Below are positions 37,567-48,999 of a stretch of 64,000 bases of DNA, piece by piece; within the stretch, counting starts at the first letter, position 1; every line of letters begins with the position of its first letter. The notes beneath the pieces are model-generated. The model was not told the origin of the DNA. It worked only from the letters and a program-made list of their open reading frames with translations, and made no database searches. A program made the translations under genes and the position numbers. The stretch lies in contig NC_133389.1 in the NCBI RefSeq assembly GCF_047511655.1, positions 156,255,973-156,319,972 of the forward strand, read 5' to 3'. Source of the DNA: Castor canadensis. Taxonomy: Eukaryota; Chordata; Mammalia; Rodentia; Castoridae.

Positions 37567-37618
37567 CTGATTGGTATGGCTGAAAAGTTAACACATCTCC
37601 AAGTGCGACAAGTTTCTC
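37567..37618 (-). CDS. MDH1B: MDH1B coding exon 9
   Basis: The minus strand reads TTTTAACAG|GAG..., 52 bases, then AATCAG|GTAATC. It encodes EKLVALGDVLTFQPYQS plus one base, following directly in phase after exon 8. The EKLVALGD and QPYQS blocks are the family's C-terminal end of the dehydrogenase-like domain (the region that in cytosolic MDH1 is the last helix). Confidence 0.85.
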
Positions 37619-37911
37619 CTGTTAAAACATTTTATAATTAGAGGATTAAATGATTAATGCTACTAACTTAATTATTTTAATAGAAAAATGCTTTGATTCT
37701 TGACTTTAATAAAAACGAATATTTTTAACATATCAGAAATTATAAAACCAAAAGAGTAGTGTTCTGCTGATTCCTTTAAATTTTTATTCTTATTATTTTT
37801 AGGAACAAGACATAAGTTGAATACAGAGAAAACCAACGTATGCCATGGGCTAGCAGAATCAATTTAAGATCATTATCAAAGTCAACTTCCTTGTATGTAC
37901 TCTGACATTAC

Positions 37912-38051
37912 CTGAATTAGATCACTTGTCATTCTGGCCATTATTTGTTCACTTATTTCAATGTCTTTTAGATCTGTAAGAACCACCCAAGTTCCATTCT
38001 CAAATTTCACAGGCATAGAAAAGACAATCCCTTCAGGGATACCAAACTGGC
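37912..38051 (-). CDS. MDH1B: MDH1B coding exon 8
   Basis: A 140-base exon with acceptor CACTGCAG|GC and donor ATTCAG|GTAATG. It encodes (G)[19 protein letters not shown] and then [24 protein letters not shown]. This corresponds to the region of cytosolic malate dehydrogenase that reads 'YGVPDDLLYSFPV...W': the substrate-binding domain beta-strands that end in the C-terminal helix. The open frame runs past the acceptor into intron, so only the exon is meaningful. Confidence 0.93.
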
Positions 38052-38476
38052 CTGCAGTGAGCAAACACAAAACAAGCAAATTCAGAAAAATAAATCTTTC
38101 CCAATAAGGATTATAGAAAAGAACACACATAGTTCACAATTTTAATGGCAATGATGGAACTAAATTTCCGAGAATTCCATCCCAGGGAGACCTGAAGCAC
38201 TCACTCTAGAAGTACTGGCTGAGCATCTGCCCAAGTTCTGACAAGACTCCCTTCTCTACTTCTCTCATACCCAGTGGTGAATGCAGTCTTTCTTTTCCAA
38301 ACCTCGTCTGCATTCCCTATGTCTGTTTCCCATAGTTTTCTGTGACCCCTATATAAACAATAAGTCCAAGTCATTTTTCCAATCTGGCCTTCCACTCTTT
38401 CAGCTACTGTGGCAGCCATATTGCCAGGGTATACAGGATGGGGCAGAGAAGGAAAGCAAGCAGGAAACTTATTTCC

Positions 38477-38570
38477 AGGCTGGAGGCGCAGCTCAAGTGG
38501 TACAGCACTTGCTAAGCAAGCATGAGGCCTAGTTCAGACCCCAGTATTGCCAAAAAAAAAATTGATTATA
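38477..38570 (+). mobile_element. ID-like (dID) SINE, sense, with A-tail
   Basis: 'ggctggaggcgcagctcaag', 'agcacttgctaagcaagcat', 'gaggcctagttcagacccca', then an A-run. This is the ID half without a B1 half, and its body is tRNA-like. Confidence 0.8.
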
Positions 38571-39499
38571 TCCTTATTGCTTTCAGTTCTCCATTTGGAT
38601 GTGCTCCAACTAAAAAGACTGACACTATTTGTTAGCAGTCAAGCACCATTCAGATAAAAATATTCCCCCTTTTCTGGTGTCTCAATCAAATAAGAAAATT
38701 ATTCCTTATTTCAGATGCCAAAACATGTTGTCACTAAGGGGGAAAACAGGATATTAAAAAACCACGATCTAAGAGACTTTTCCTTAGAGGGCCTCCTAGG
38801 TTCTTCGTTCATTCTATGTCTTTTATCTGTGAAGAACTTGCCATAGGAGTAGAGAATATATGAGGGTTTACTTAATTGGTATGGTTTCAGGGAGAGAAAT
38901 AATGATCATTTTTCTCCTTCCCCACTTCTAGTATTACATTCTTTATTTTTGAATGACATTCATAATATAACATGCTCCTTCCCTGAAGGTGTAGAAAGAT
39001 GAATCAGACAAAAACCCCTGCCATGAGTATACGCACTATAGTGAAGGGGACATATGCACCTAAAACAGCGAACTGTAATATGTTCCCTGATAGTGGAACA
39101 AAATGCTATGTGAGTATAGAAAAGAGACAGATGAATTCTGACATGGGAGATTTGGGGAGATGTCCTAGAGTGGTACTGCTGTCACATGGGGGAAAGATGG
39201 TGGTTCAGCTAACAACAAGACGCAAGAGATGGGTTAGATTGGAAAGGCAGCCAGTAGCTTCAGCTAGCTGTGTGTTGGGTTGAGTGACAGCACAACATTC
39301 ATGTGGCCTTGTTTTGCAGGTTAGAATGTAGCAGAAAGGCCCAGGCCTGAAGCAGAGGGAGTGTATAAACTTGCTGAAAGACCTCAAAACACAAAGGGCA
39401 GAGATGAGCCCTTCTCTTTCCTGTTTTTTCGAGAACGATTAAGACTGTCACAATTTCTATGCAGTATTTGCTGATACAGACATTCCCAGTGCTGACTGG

Positions 39500-39880
39500 T
39501 CCCCTAAGTTCTGGGTCTTCTTGTGCCCTTTTTATTCTGCCTTTGTGTCTTTGCTCCCACTGCCCACTGTTCTTTCACTTGTCTTCCATGTCAGCACTTC
39601 CATGCAGACTTTAAGGCTTTCCATAGTGTCTTCTCTTTATGAAGCCTGACCTGATTCTTATTGCTCCCTATGTAATCTTGACCTTGCTTTCTCCTTCTTG
39701 GCTGGGTATAGTGGCAAAAATTTCATGGGGGTGTTTTATTTATGTATCTGACTCTCCTTCACTGTAGGTTTCTGGAAGGCAGAGGCTAAGTCTAACTTCT
39801 GTGTGTGTTTCTAGTGATTCATAAAAAACATGACTGAATTTTTGAATGAATAACTGAATGGATGAGTGCATGTATGTATT
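39500..39880 (+). mobile_element. L2 LINE fragment
   Basis: 'tcagcacttccatgcagac', 'atgaagcctgacctgattct', 'tttctggaaggcagaggcta' and 'gaatttttgaatgaataact' fit the L2 3' end. Confidence 0.6.
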
Positions 39881-39977
39881 ATAACACTATAAACATCCAT
39901 ACAGCTTATAAACTATGCTAGGATCCAGACAGAGGTTTTTTTTTTAATATTACATGATATAAAAAGCTCAGATTTAC

Positions 39978-40141
39978 CTTCACTCAACACTCCTAAGGAC
40001 ACAATCTCCCCGGGCGGTGAGCCATGGTACCAATATTTTAGTGTAGTGGTTATGCTGTGTGCAGCCAAAATGCCTCCAAATTGTTGCCCAGTGTCAGTCA
40101 AGTTTTTAAGAGTCACCACAAATTCTCTTTTTAACCAGTCA
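39978..40141 (-). CDS. MDH1B: MDH1B coding exon 7
   Basis: A 164-base exon with acceptor TCCTTGCAG|TG and donor GTGAAG|GTAAAT. It encodes (S)DWLKREFVVTLKNLTDTGQQ, FGGILAAHSITTTLKYWYHG and SPPGEIVSLGVLSE. It aligns with the MDH1 stretch around 'WLKGEFV...' and 'GTPEGEFVSMGVISDG'. The PPGEIVSLG block is highly conserved in MDH1B. Entry and exit phases (2 bases in, 1 base out) agree with exons 6 and 8. Confidence 0.95.
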
Positions 40142-40849
40142 CTGCAAGGAGAGAAAGAAATGATTATACAACAAAGTGAAGAATGGAAATGAAAAGGGAA
40201 GTTCCCTGGGTCACTGGAGTAGAGGAACCATATCCATAGTCCAGGTGGAAATACAATTTTGTGGGGGCTTTTCTTCAAGTGTCTCCAATGCCTGTAAAAA
40301 GTTGATGGAAAAATAATGCGACATAGCAGAAAGGAGTCCCCAAATTTCCAACTAAAACATGACAATGTAAATATGGAGCACAGAAAAGCAGTCAAAGACT
40401 TCTGGAACAATTACTTTCATCACAAAGAATTTATTCTATATAGATTTTTTTTGGAACCAGTGGAATCATTCATGTAAAGTAAAATATTTTCATAAAACAA
40501 TGAATCATTCACATTGAGATTCGAGGAAGTAATTATGTCTTTATGGTCTGAAGTCTAAGTTCAGGGATGAGTCCTGCTGAAGTGCCCTGCTAATGTGTTA
40601 GCACATGATATAGTTCCATGTGACACTGGCCCTGTGCAGACAGCAAATGCAAAGGAATCAAGTTCTAGCAGGTCAACCTGGGACACATAATTCTTAGGCA
40701 TGGATGAAGTTCCTATGGTGTGAGGAGGGAAGGAAAATTAGGGACAATGGAAAAGAAATGCTACCACTGGGAAGTGCTGCAGAGTTTAGAAAAGTTTAGA
40801 ATAGGAACTCCTGCCTATTTCTTGTCCTTTGCCTCTTCATAATGCTAGT

Positions 40850-41070
40850 GTTTGCTGTGATTAACTGGATTAATCCATTTCATCTTTCCAATGACCCTAT
40901 ATGGACCACACAATGTTACCATTTCCATTCTGACAATGGGGAAACCAAGGCACAAAGAGGTTATATAACTTCATAACTTCTCTAAAGCTACATTGCTAGT
41001 AAGTGGCTAAGTGTGAACTCTGACCCAGGTGGCTTGCTGCTGGCACATTGCTGGGTGCCTCACTACCATT
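40850..41070 (+). mobile_element. MIR SINE
   Basis: 'ttaatccatttcatctttcc', 'acaatggggaaaccaaggca', 'caaagaggttatataacttc' and 'tgctagtaagtggctaagtg' form the MIR core and tail. Confidence 0.75.
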
Positions 41071-41487
41071 CAGTTCTGCCTCTCTTAGGACACAGACCCA
41101 GCCTGGCCTGGCCTGATCATCATCTTACCTCTTGTTTCTTGAAATGTTTTGACTAATTTCAACTTGGATATATATGTCTTTATATTAAATAAGTTCCCTT
41201 TATGGATATTTGTTTTAGAGAACAATTTCATAGAATATATGAACTACTTTAAGAATAATCGGAAATAAAAAATTCATAATTTAAAAATAAAATAAATTAG
41301 GTTGGGGATTGACTAGCTACTATTCTGTGGAATTTTCTGTTTTTTCAATTGAAAGCATGAGCAAATGTGAGTGTAGCCAATGCAAGTAATTTTCATGCAA
41401 AGATTTATAACATGATTCAAAAGATAACAAGTATTATACATTAAATAAAGTTGTTAGTGCACTACTTCTCTTAGAAATATACAGTAC

Positions 41488-41629
41488 CTGTCAAAAATCA
41501 AGTCTAAAACAGGGCGGGAAAAATGAGGAGGTCCCCAAATGGCACTCTCGTATCTATAAACCCTTGCTTTCCTCAGATCAACATAGTTATTTCCACTGAT
41601 ATTACCCCAAATTATAACATCTTTGATGC
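41488..41629 (-). CDS. MDH1B: MDH1B coding exon 6
   Basis: A 142-base exon with acceptor CTTCACAG|GC and donor TTGACAG|GTACTG. It encodes (C)[20 protein letters not shown] followed by [20 protein letters not shown] and LDLIFD. In cytosolic malate dehydrogenase the equivalent VIIWGN-H-S motif carries the catalytic histidine. Here residue 314 is Ile (WGNI), so the proton-relay base is missing. Human MDH1B, as I recall it, has the same replacement, so this is a family property rather than damage. Phases match both neighbours. Confidence 0.95.
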
Positions 41630-42348
41630 CTGTGAAGAGAAATAAACAATAATCATAATGAAGTACATTATTGTAAAAAATTACCTGGAGCCACTTTCTG
41701 TTTGTTGTGTGTTTATGACTGGCCTATTTACTCTACTATGAATCAAAGTTTATGTTCCTTAAAACAGTTCAAAAGATGTTGATCACCTCTTTTACCACCA
41801 GGGTTTGGCAACTCCTAATGTTGCCTTATGAATAGTGGGTATCTGAGTAAGTTCAAGGAATACTGAAATATTCCCTGAAAGAAATTGCTACTGAAAATTA
41901 TATCACTGAGGTTGATCTTATCTTCATTATTCTGTTTGCCATTTAGAGAGAGAGAGGGTGGGAGAGAGGACTTTTTACATACTTTGATTTTGACAAGGGA
42001 CCTTGGATTCTGGAATAAAATAGCTGAAGTGGAGATTCAGGCAAATGATTTAATTTTCTGGGTGGAGATTCATCTCCAGCAAAATGAGTGATTATATTCT
42101 ATGTGGGAGGGATTTCCAGGTACTAGGTTTAGAAGAAAACAGATCATCTCCAAACCTTACAACATTTGGGGGTGGAGGATATGAGTGAGGAAGCAACTAT
42201 TATACAATGGTATAGTATTTGCTTAGAAAAATCAGAACATATGGGTTAGAGAGAAATCGGGGTTGATATTTAATGATTCTACAATTGTAGATTTTCTAGG
42301 AATCGTGTATGCAAAGTGCAAACAAGTAATTTTATTTACTTACAAACT

Positions 42349-43232
42349 AAGGAACCCTCATACACTGCTGGTGGGAATGTAAGGTAGTGCAACCACTCTG
42401 GAAAAAAATTTGGAGGCTTCTTAAAAATCTAAACATAGATCTGCCATATGATCCAGCAATCCCACTCCTGGGGATATACCCAAAGGAATGCGACACAGGT
42501 TACTCCAAAGGCACCTGCACACCCATATTTATTGCAGCACTATTCACAATAGCCAAGTTATGGAAACAACCAAGATGCCCCACTACTGATGGATCAAGAA
42601 AATGTGTATTTATACACAATGGAATTTTACTCAGTCATGAAGAAGAATGAAATCTTATCTCTCGCAAGTAAATAGATGGAACTGGAGGACATCATTCTGA
42701 GCGAGGTTAGCCAGGCTAAGAAGAGCAAAAATTGTTATGTTCTCCCTCATATGCGGACTTTAGATCTAGGGCAAATGCAGCAATGTGGTTAGACTTGGGT
42801 CACATGATAAGGGGAAAGCACATACGGGAATTATGGGAATAGATACAAAACCCAAAACATGGTAGTATTTGATGTCCCCACTCCAGAGGAACTAATACAT
42901 AAACCTTAAAGTGACAGAGGTCAACATGAGAAGGGAGTTAGGAACCAGTGTAAAGATCAGTTAGAGATGAATCAACCAGGGTTATAACACATATGTGCAT
43001 GGAAGCAATGCTAGGAATCTCTCTGTATAGCTATCCTTAACTCAACTAGCAAAAATGCTTTGTCTTTCTTATTATGCTTCTGTTTTCTTTTCAATAAAAT
43101 TAGAGAAAAGGGCAGAAAAGGTTCTGCCTGGAAGTGAGGGGGGTTGGGGTGAGAGGGTGGGAGCAGGGGAGCAGGGGGCAGAAATGACCCAAACAATGTA
43201 AGCACATGTGAAAAAAAGAATTAAAAAAAGAA
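42349..43232 (+). mobile_element. 5'-truncated L1, sense
   Basis: It holds the last part of ORF2 (the CWW-like end to the final stop) and the L1 3'UTR with a G-rich tract at 43137-43178, ending in an A-rich tail. A 7-bp flanking match ACAAACT (42342-42348 and 43233-43239) may be the target-site duplication. It lies in MDH1B intron 5, antisense to that gene. Its 3'UTR matches the outer antisense L1 at 59.8 kb better than the L1 at 49.7 kb. Confidence 0.85.
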
Positions 43233-43239
43233 ACAAACT

Positions 43240-44950
43240 AGGGGAGAGAGGAGGACGGGAATGTATCTTGGGCAGACAGTCATCAATGTCTACCTTGTTC
43301 TCAACCATTCTCTCCCTCAACATGGCTCATGAAATAGGAACAGCAGTTCTCCCTTCATCACCCAGTTGCCAGGAGTGATGTGTATTTGGGTTGCCCACAT
43401 TAGCTGTGTGTTGTAGGAGTGAAGGGAAGGTGGTAGTTGGGGGTTGGAGTTCATGGGACCCACATAGGGGAAATAGTTCTCCAGCCCCAGGTAAGCATAT
43501 GGTAGAGTTTTTTCCTGGAGTCTAAAGAAATCTTTTAATCATACCAAATCTCATTTTCTTTCCAACTTTGAGGCCCTTTATAGCTTTCAATACCCTTAAT
43601 TGTGCCACAGAAAATTAGTGAACTTCTACTGTTTTTTTTTTCCTCTCAGCATCTCCTCTCCATTCTTTTTTTCTTCAACAGCATCCTGTTTTTTTTTAAA
43701 TAGCTACCCTTTCTCCAATATCAGTCCATACAGTTTGGCTGGGGTTGTTCCTACACTGTAAGTCCAGCAACCAGGCATGAGGCCCAGACTCTACCCTTCT
43801 GACCACAGTAATTGATCCCAAGGCTAGCCAAGGAGTCTGTACTCCTTTTTCACATACAAGTGGGAAAGAAAGCCCATAGATTGGGTAGGTGAGGTATGAG
43901 CAGTGGAGCCAGGGATGCCAGTGGCCATTTTGCCTTTCCTTGGAGCCTAGTTGAGAATAAAATGAACATGGAAGGATGAGCTAAAAGGGACAAGTCAGTC
44001 TGATGTCATCATTGGAGCTCCAGCATCCAGCTCTGCCTGAAATAAGAACAACCCCTGTAAGTTCCCTAAAAAAATTACCATTTTGAGTCAACTTTCTGCC
44101 ACTTGAAGCATAAGGAGTCCCAAGTAAGCCTTGCTTTCCTGAAAAGGTTTGCTATCCTCTTAGCATCCGGCATGATCCTGCTGATTTCCTGTTCTCTATC
44201 ATACTGTGGTTAACTCTGCTTTTGTAGCTGCTGGTTTTCTCCTTGTTGTTCCATTGACAATTCTGCTTTGACAGTTGTCCATCTAATGTGTGTCCTTCCT
44301 TTTCCTAATTTCCCTCTATTATTTTCTTGTTCCTTACATGCTTATTTACTGTGATAGAGCAGAGTGGAGACTGATGTCACAGCAGAACCACAAGAGAGTG
44401 GTTGTCTGGTTGGAAGTCCTCTATTATCACCCACCACACATATCTTGTTTTAAGTTTTGTATCACTGCTTCTTCTTGACGCTGTTCATCACTGTGATAAG
44501 TCAGTGTCTACATACATAGCTATAAATTTGGTGACAGAAATAAAATGAATAGAATATGTTTCATTTCCTACTGATCAATTGTACCAATGATTTTGTTGAA
44601 TTTTCCACTGACCTTAGGGGTAAGGATAGGTATGCAAGAATACCAGAAGTTATGCTTCCTGGGACTTCCTTGTAAAGAAATCGAAGTCCTTATTGCTCAG
44701 ATTTGGAGTATTCTGAGCAGACACATTTCACAAGTGTCTTCTCAGTTTTGCTTGAGAGACAGCGTTGCACCTCCTTCCATTTCAATGGATGCTATTATAC
44801 CTGCTCCATCTAAGGGCAAAAAGAGCTAAAGTGTGTCAAACAACATCCATTTTTCTGATATGGTCTCATTTTCACATGGTGCTGATTATCTACTGGTTCA
44901 AAGATTAATAGGAACTGACCAGATGCCATAAACCTACTGATAACTTTCCA
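43240..44950. other. MDH1B intron 5, unclassified
   Basis: No exon was recognised. The open frames at 44290-44829 are short and lack splice or homology support. Confidence 0.4.
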
Positions 44951-44959
44951 ACCTTGCAC

Positions 44960-45120
44960 AGGTTACTACGTGCCAGGTGCTCTTCTAAGCATTTTAGAAA
45001 TGTTATTTCATTGCAGCCTCACATCGATTCTAGGAGGGAGGTGCTGCTAATATCCTCATTTTACAGATGAGTAAACTGAGGCACAGCAATTTTGCTCAAG
45101 GTTACATGGATGGGAAGGGG
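44960..45120 (+). mobile_element. MIR SINE
   Basis: 'gtgccaggtgctcttctaag', 'tattcattgcagcctcaca'-like sequence, 'ttacagatgagtaaactgag' and 'gcacagcaattttgctcaag' are the MIR consensus order. Confidence 0.8.
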
Positions 45121-45261
45121 GGGTGAAACCATTTTAACACAGCTCTAATTTTTTAAAACAACACTGACCATGTTAATTGACTATTATTGTGGAAAAATGG
45201 AATATTATTAGGTTTCAAATTATGACTTGACTGATATAGATCTTATTGCATTAATTTTTTT

Positions 45262-45440
45262 GGTGGAGTGTGGTTGTACTCCAACTACTTGGAAGGCAGA
45301 AGCAGGAGGGTCCTGGTCTGAGGCCAGCTGAGGCAAAAGCATGAGACTCTGTCTGAAAATTTAAATAAAAAAGGTCTGGGAGTGTGGCTTAAGTGGTGGA
45401 GCACCTTAAGTGCCAGGCTATGAGTTCAAGCCCCATTAAA
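45262..45440 (+). mobile_element. B1-dID SINE, sense
   Basis: A B1-like part ('ctacttggaaggcagaagca', 'gaggccagctgaggcaaaag', 'actctgtctgaaaat') is followed by an ID-like part ('gtgtggcttaagtggtggag', 'gagttcaagccccatt'). Confidence 0.75.
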
Positions 45441-45504
45441 TATTTGTTAATTTTTATAACGACAGACAAAATCAGTTGGAAAAGATGGTAAAATTGTGTG
45501 CATA

Positions 45505-45745
45505 ACACAATTGTCCCCCCTTATCCAACGTTTTCCTTTCCATGGCTTCAGTTGCCTTCTGTTAAAACCACAGTCTGAAAATAATATTAAATGGAAAATT
45601 CCAGATATAACCCATTCATAAGTTTTAGGTAACTTTTATGAGGGTATATTGTTATAATTGAATAGTTTATTATTAGCCATCATTCTTAAGCTGTTACCGT
45701 TCCTACTTTATGAATTAAACTTTATCACAGTACATGTGCATGGAG
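45505..45745 (+). mobile_element. Tigger-type DNA transposon fragment
   Basis: 'tgtccccccttatccaacg', 'ccatggcttcagttgccttc', 'aatattaaatggaaaattcc' and 'cattcataagttttaggtaa' correspond to the 5' end of a Tigger element. It lies 160 bases from MDH1B exon 5, on the intron side. Confidence 0.7.
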
Positions 45746-45904
45746 AAAAGAGGGTAGGTAGAGCCAGCACCATGGGGTCTGGGGGTGTCCCCCCCAGGAG
45801 GGAGGACACCCCACATATCCAGAATGACGCTGGAGTACGCAGCCTTCTTGGCTGCAGAAATCGCAGTTTAACAACAGACAGGAGGGCAGCAGGGGTTCAC
45901 TCAC

Positions 45905-46401
45905 ACGAGGGGGCTGTTTTCAGCTTTCTGGCCACTGCAGCTTTCGCCTCGCCCTCCACCCCGAGCGCCACAGCGATGATGTTGCGCGCGATGCCGGGGG
46001 CATACCGCATGAGCAAAACCGCCTTGAGGTTCACGAAGGTTTTCCCTCCCACGACGACCCTGACCGACTCGTGGGCGTTTTTCTCCATCAGGTACCCGTA
46101 GAGCCGACACAGCGGCACCCTGCTTCGCAGGCAGTCTTCCAGCGTGTGCACCTCCTCCTCCATGCTGTCCTCCAGCACGATGATCACGTCGGCCTGGCGG
46201 AAGGCCTCCTCCACTTTGGTGCAGAAGGACACACTGCGCAGGACCGGCGACGCCAGGTCCTCGGTCTCAAGCACCAGGCCTTGCAGGGATTTTTCCACCT
46301 CCTCTTGGTCAAACAGAGTCAGGCTGATTTCTGTGTGCAAGCCAAACACCTGGCCGCTCGTCAGTATGGGGATTAGGTTGTAGCAGGCAGGGGAGGCTGC
46401 G
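45905..46401 (-). CDS. MDH1B: MDH1B coding exon 5 (Rossmann-like core)
   Basis: The largest coding exon, 497 bases, with acceptor TTCACCAG|C and donor CCTCGT|GTGAGT. It encodes residues 138-303, from [17 protein letters not shown] to RKLKTAPS. This is the nucleotide-binding half of a malate dehydrogenase. The dinucleotide-binding TGAAGxxA turn reads T137-S-A-A-S-P-A-C, so both glycines are Ser. The substrate-arginine loop reads [11 protein letters not shown] (214-224), acidic with no Arg. The TRLDHNR motif is replaced by ALGVEGE (283-289). The exon is strikingly CpG- and GC-rich compared with its AT-rich introns. MDH1B is a malate dehydrogenase paralogue, thought to act in ciliated or flagellated cells; with these changes it is probably not a working dehydrogenase. 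Confidence 0.97.
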
Positions 46402-47525
46402 CTGGTGAAAATGCAGAGTTAAATTGTGAATGGTTAGATCCTTTGTCCCATCAAGCATTTGCGCTAATAGGTATTTCTGCATGTGCATTAATGGGATGAT
46501 TTAACATTTTAAATAAGCATTCACGCAGCTGCACTGATATTTTAAAGGCTAGAAATCAGAAGTGGAACAAAAAAAATTCTCACTACTCACCTCTTGCTTT
46601 GAGCATCTGCAAAGAATCTCAAAATAAGAAATGCACCTGTATATTAAGATTTTTTTTGAACAATAGAATTCCCCATATGCAGAAAACAAAATTTCAAACA
46701 ACTATACCACATTATTCTAATTACATGTTTACATTTCCTCTTGAAAACGTTAAGATGTATGTTTCACTTTGCCATAATTCTCTTTTGTACTCTAATGTAC
46801 AAAGGAATAACATTTTTTTGGAACGGACTGTTTTTTTTTTTTTCCCAAGTTTTCCCAAAGAAAATCCCTTACAAAGATAGCAAGGCTGGATATAGGCTGT
46901 ACATGGTATGTCTACAACCACATACAACAAGAATCTGCCCTTCCATTCTGTGATAATCAACTATGGGGAGCTGAGAATTTCTGGGACTCATGGTGGACTG
47001 GGGGAGGCATACATTGGGGATTCCCATAGTACCTAGCTCCTTTAATCCATTGAAGATATGGTATTTATTAAATCTGGGTGATAGGGTTACATATTTATTG
47101 TATAGTTCTCAGTTCTTTTCTGTATTTGTAATATTTCATAATGACAAATAGTTTTTAAAACAAGTCTGTATATTAGGGTACATACATGTAGTGAGGACAG
47201 TGTGAGAGATGGACTGAGGGGGTGGAGAAAAACGAGAGGGAGGGAGAGAGGATGAAAGACAAAGAGAGATGAGTGCAGGGACTAAAAGAGAGAAAGTGAT
47301 AACAAAGATTACATGTGTCCTAGTCTGGGATCAACTAGGTGCAAACTCTTGGAGAAAAGAAGGAGCGGGGTGAGGGGAGGGGAGTTTAAATGAGTGAGCA
47401 AGCACATGAGGAAGAGCCAAGAAGAACTGGTAAGCAGGAAGGAGGGAGAGGACAGTGGCCACAGAGAGGGCAAGTGCCAGAGACAGAACTTGACAAAGCA
47501 GGAATGCTGGAAAGTTGCTTTCAGA
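46402..47525. other. MDH1B intron 4
   Basis: No further exon was seen. A purine-rich (GAGA-type) stretch runs from 47210 to 47460 before a GT repeat. Confidence 0.5.
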
Positions 47526-47528
47526 TTC

Positions 47529-47529
<1 letters not shown>

Positions 47530-47562
<33 letters not shown>
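47530..47562. repeat. (GT)n microsatellite
   Basis: About 16 GT units. Frames crossing it produce His-Thr or Cys-Val runs with no coding value. Confidence 0.95.
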
Positions 47563-47564
<2 letters not shown>

Positions 47565-47784
47565 TGCATGCACAAAACCTAAAACTCATACATGGAGTTA
47601 TATTGTAGGATGCACACATACACAAGTATGAATTTACAACCATGTGCCCTGGTATGTAAGTACATATACACACATCTCAAACCTGATACTCAGGTCTTCT
47701 TCCATCATAGAATTAATACCATCTCATTCTCCTTTCTTAGAATAAAAACCCAGTCTTTTAACTCCTGGGCTTTGGTGGTCCCAC

Positions 47785-47927
47785 CTGGTGATCCAGATCT
47801 GTAAGGGGCTGATTAGGCCTTTCAGGTTTTCTTTCTCCTGCTTTTTTTCTAGGTGTGCCTCCAGGTTCTCTTGAGCAATTATCATCATCATCTCAGTTGT
47901 CATGCTAGAGGTGACACCATAGTAAAG
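47785..47927 (-). CDS. MDH1B: MDH1B coding exon 4
   Basis: A 143-base exon with acceptor ATATTTAG|CTT and donor CACCAG|GTGGGA. It encodes residues 91-137: [20 protein letters not shown], then [18 protein letters not shown] and ISPLQIWIT. The middle is a charged helix linking the N-terminal small domain to the dehydrogenase-like core, which starts at PLQIWIT (the beta-A strand). The ORF-like frame around it is too short to stand out, so the exon is called from splice sites, phase and homology. Confidence 0.93.
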
Positions 47928-48001
47928 CTAAATATTTGGGAAGAAAAGTCAGAGAACACATCATTACCCAACAACAGCGATCATGGACAGTCTTTGCTCA
48001 A

Positions 48002-48079
48002 AGTCAAAACAGACTAGAAAGAGGGATGAGAGAAAGTCTCAGTCAAAACAGACTAGAAAGAGGGATGAGAGAAAGTCTC
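48002..48079. repeat. Perfect 39-bp tandem duplication
   Basis: Two identical 39-base units, each beginning AGTCAAAACAGACTAGAAAG and ending GAGAAAGTCTC (48002-48040 and 48041-48079). They lie between MDH1B exons 4 and 3. Perfect identity suggests a recent event or an assembly artefact. Confidence 0.95.
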
Positions 48080-48160
48080 AGAAAGCAAAACTTTTGAAAC
48101 ACAGCCTAATGTTAGAGAGTAACAACTTTCTGAACAGATAAATCAACTTAATTCACGTAC

Positions 48161-48295
48161 CTGGACATGCTCCAGGAACTCATTATATCCTCCCAGAAGC
48201 AAACCCTTTCCTCCACGATCCAGCAGCTCTCTCCAGATGATGGGGGAATTTTTGTGATTCCATTTATTCTCTTCACACACATTTTCAAGCCACTC
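48161..48295 (-). CDS. MDH1B: MDH1B coding exon 3
   Basis: A 135-base, phase-0 exon with acceptor TTCAATAG|GAG and donor GTCCAG|GTACGT. It encodes residues 46-90: [40 protein letters not shown] and LEHVQ. The SPIIW...[13 protein letters not shown] run resembles the second half of a glutaredoxin fold (cis-proline strand, then the GG turn and final helix). This supports a small thioredoxin-like domain at the N-terminus. Confidence 0.93.
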
Positions 48296-48999
48296 CTATT
48301 GAATGGTACTCCAAGAAGAATAGTGTGTTAAATCTGCCTGAGAATTCAACTTAATACCATAGAATAAACACCAAAATACCAGCTTGTTTTTAATGCCACT
48401 GTGTACATGTAATATAATATATATGTATATAATAATATAACCTTAAACAGTAAAATGTAAACACAGAAAACAGTGAAGATTTAAGTTAAAAGTTAGTAAA
48501 TAAGAAATGATATTCTCCAAATTCACTGACCAAAAACAGGTAATGAATGTTACTGTTTTTGCTAAGAAGACATGAGGTATAAGTGTTTAACTGAAAAAAA
48601 GCTCAGGTATTCTTATTGGACTGATTTTTAAAAAGACTTTTTTCTCTTATTCTTATATATGAGATATTTCTGATTTTAGGGTCACATAAATTTTGGTATT
48701 TTCAAATCTGTGGGCATGGTTCATACTGAATTAATGAGCTAAATGTTATTTGGGGGTTTCTGATAACATTTATTGGAAAAAAATTTATCATTATATGGTT
48801 TGGGTAGACCAGGCCTTCCAATGATGAGCTCTGAGTAGACACAGGAAGCTACATTCTTGTCCACAAAATATAGAGCAGCAGTTTAAAGCTATCTCATTAT
48901 TGGAGACACATGTAATGAGGCTACCTTACAAGTAAATCTTGAGAACTAATTCCTCTTGTTGATGCTGAAGATCAGTATTCCATCTGAAAGCAAACAGTA

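Noticed and set aside
37882-38130. 82-codon minus-strand frame as a gene
   Set aside because: Only 37912-38051 is MDH1B exon 8; its ends run into intron.
38477-38570. tRNA-like sequence
   Set aside because: It is an ID-type SINE with an A-tail, which derives from a tRNA but is not a tRNA gene.
39913-40410. 165-codon minus-strand frame as a gene
   Set aside because: Only 39978-40141 is MDH1B exon 7; the rest is intron read in frame.
46071-46383. Plus-strand open frames of 101 and 79 codons
   Set aside because: Both are shadows of GC-rich MDH1B exon 5 on the other strand.
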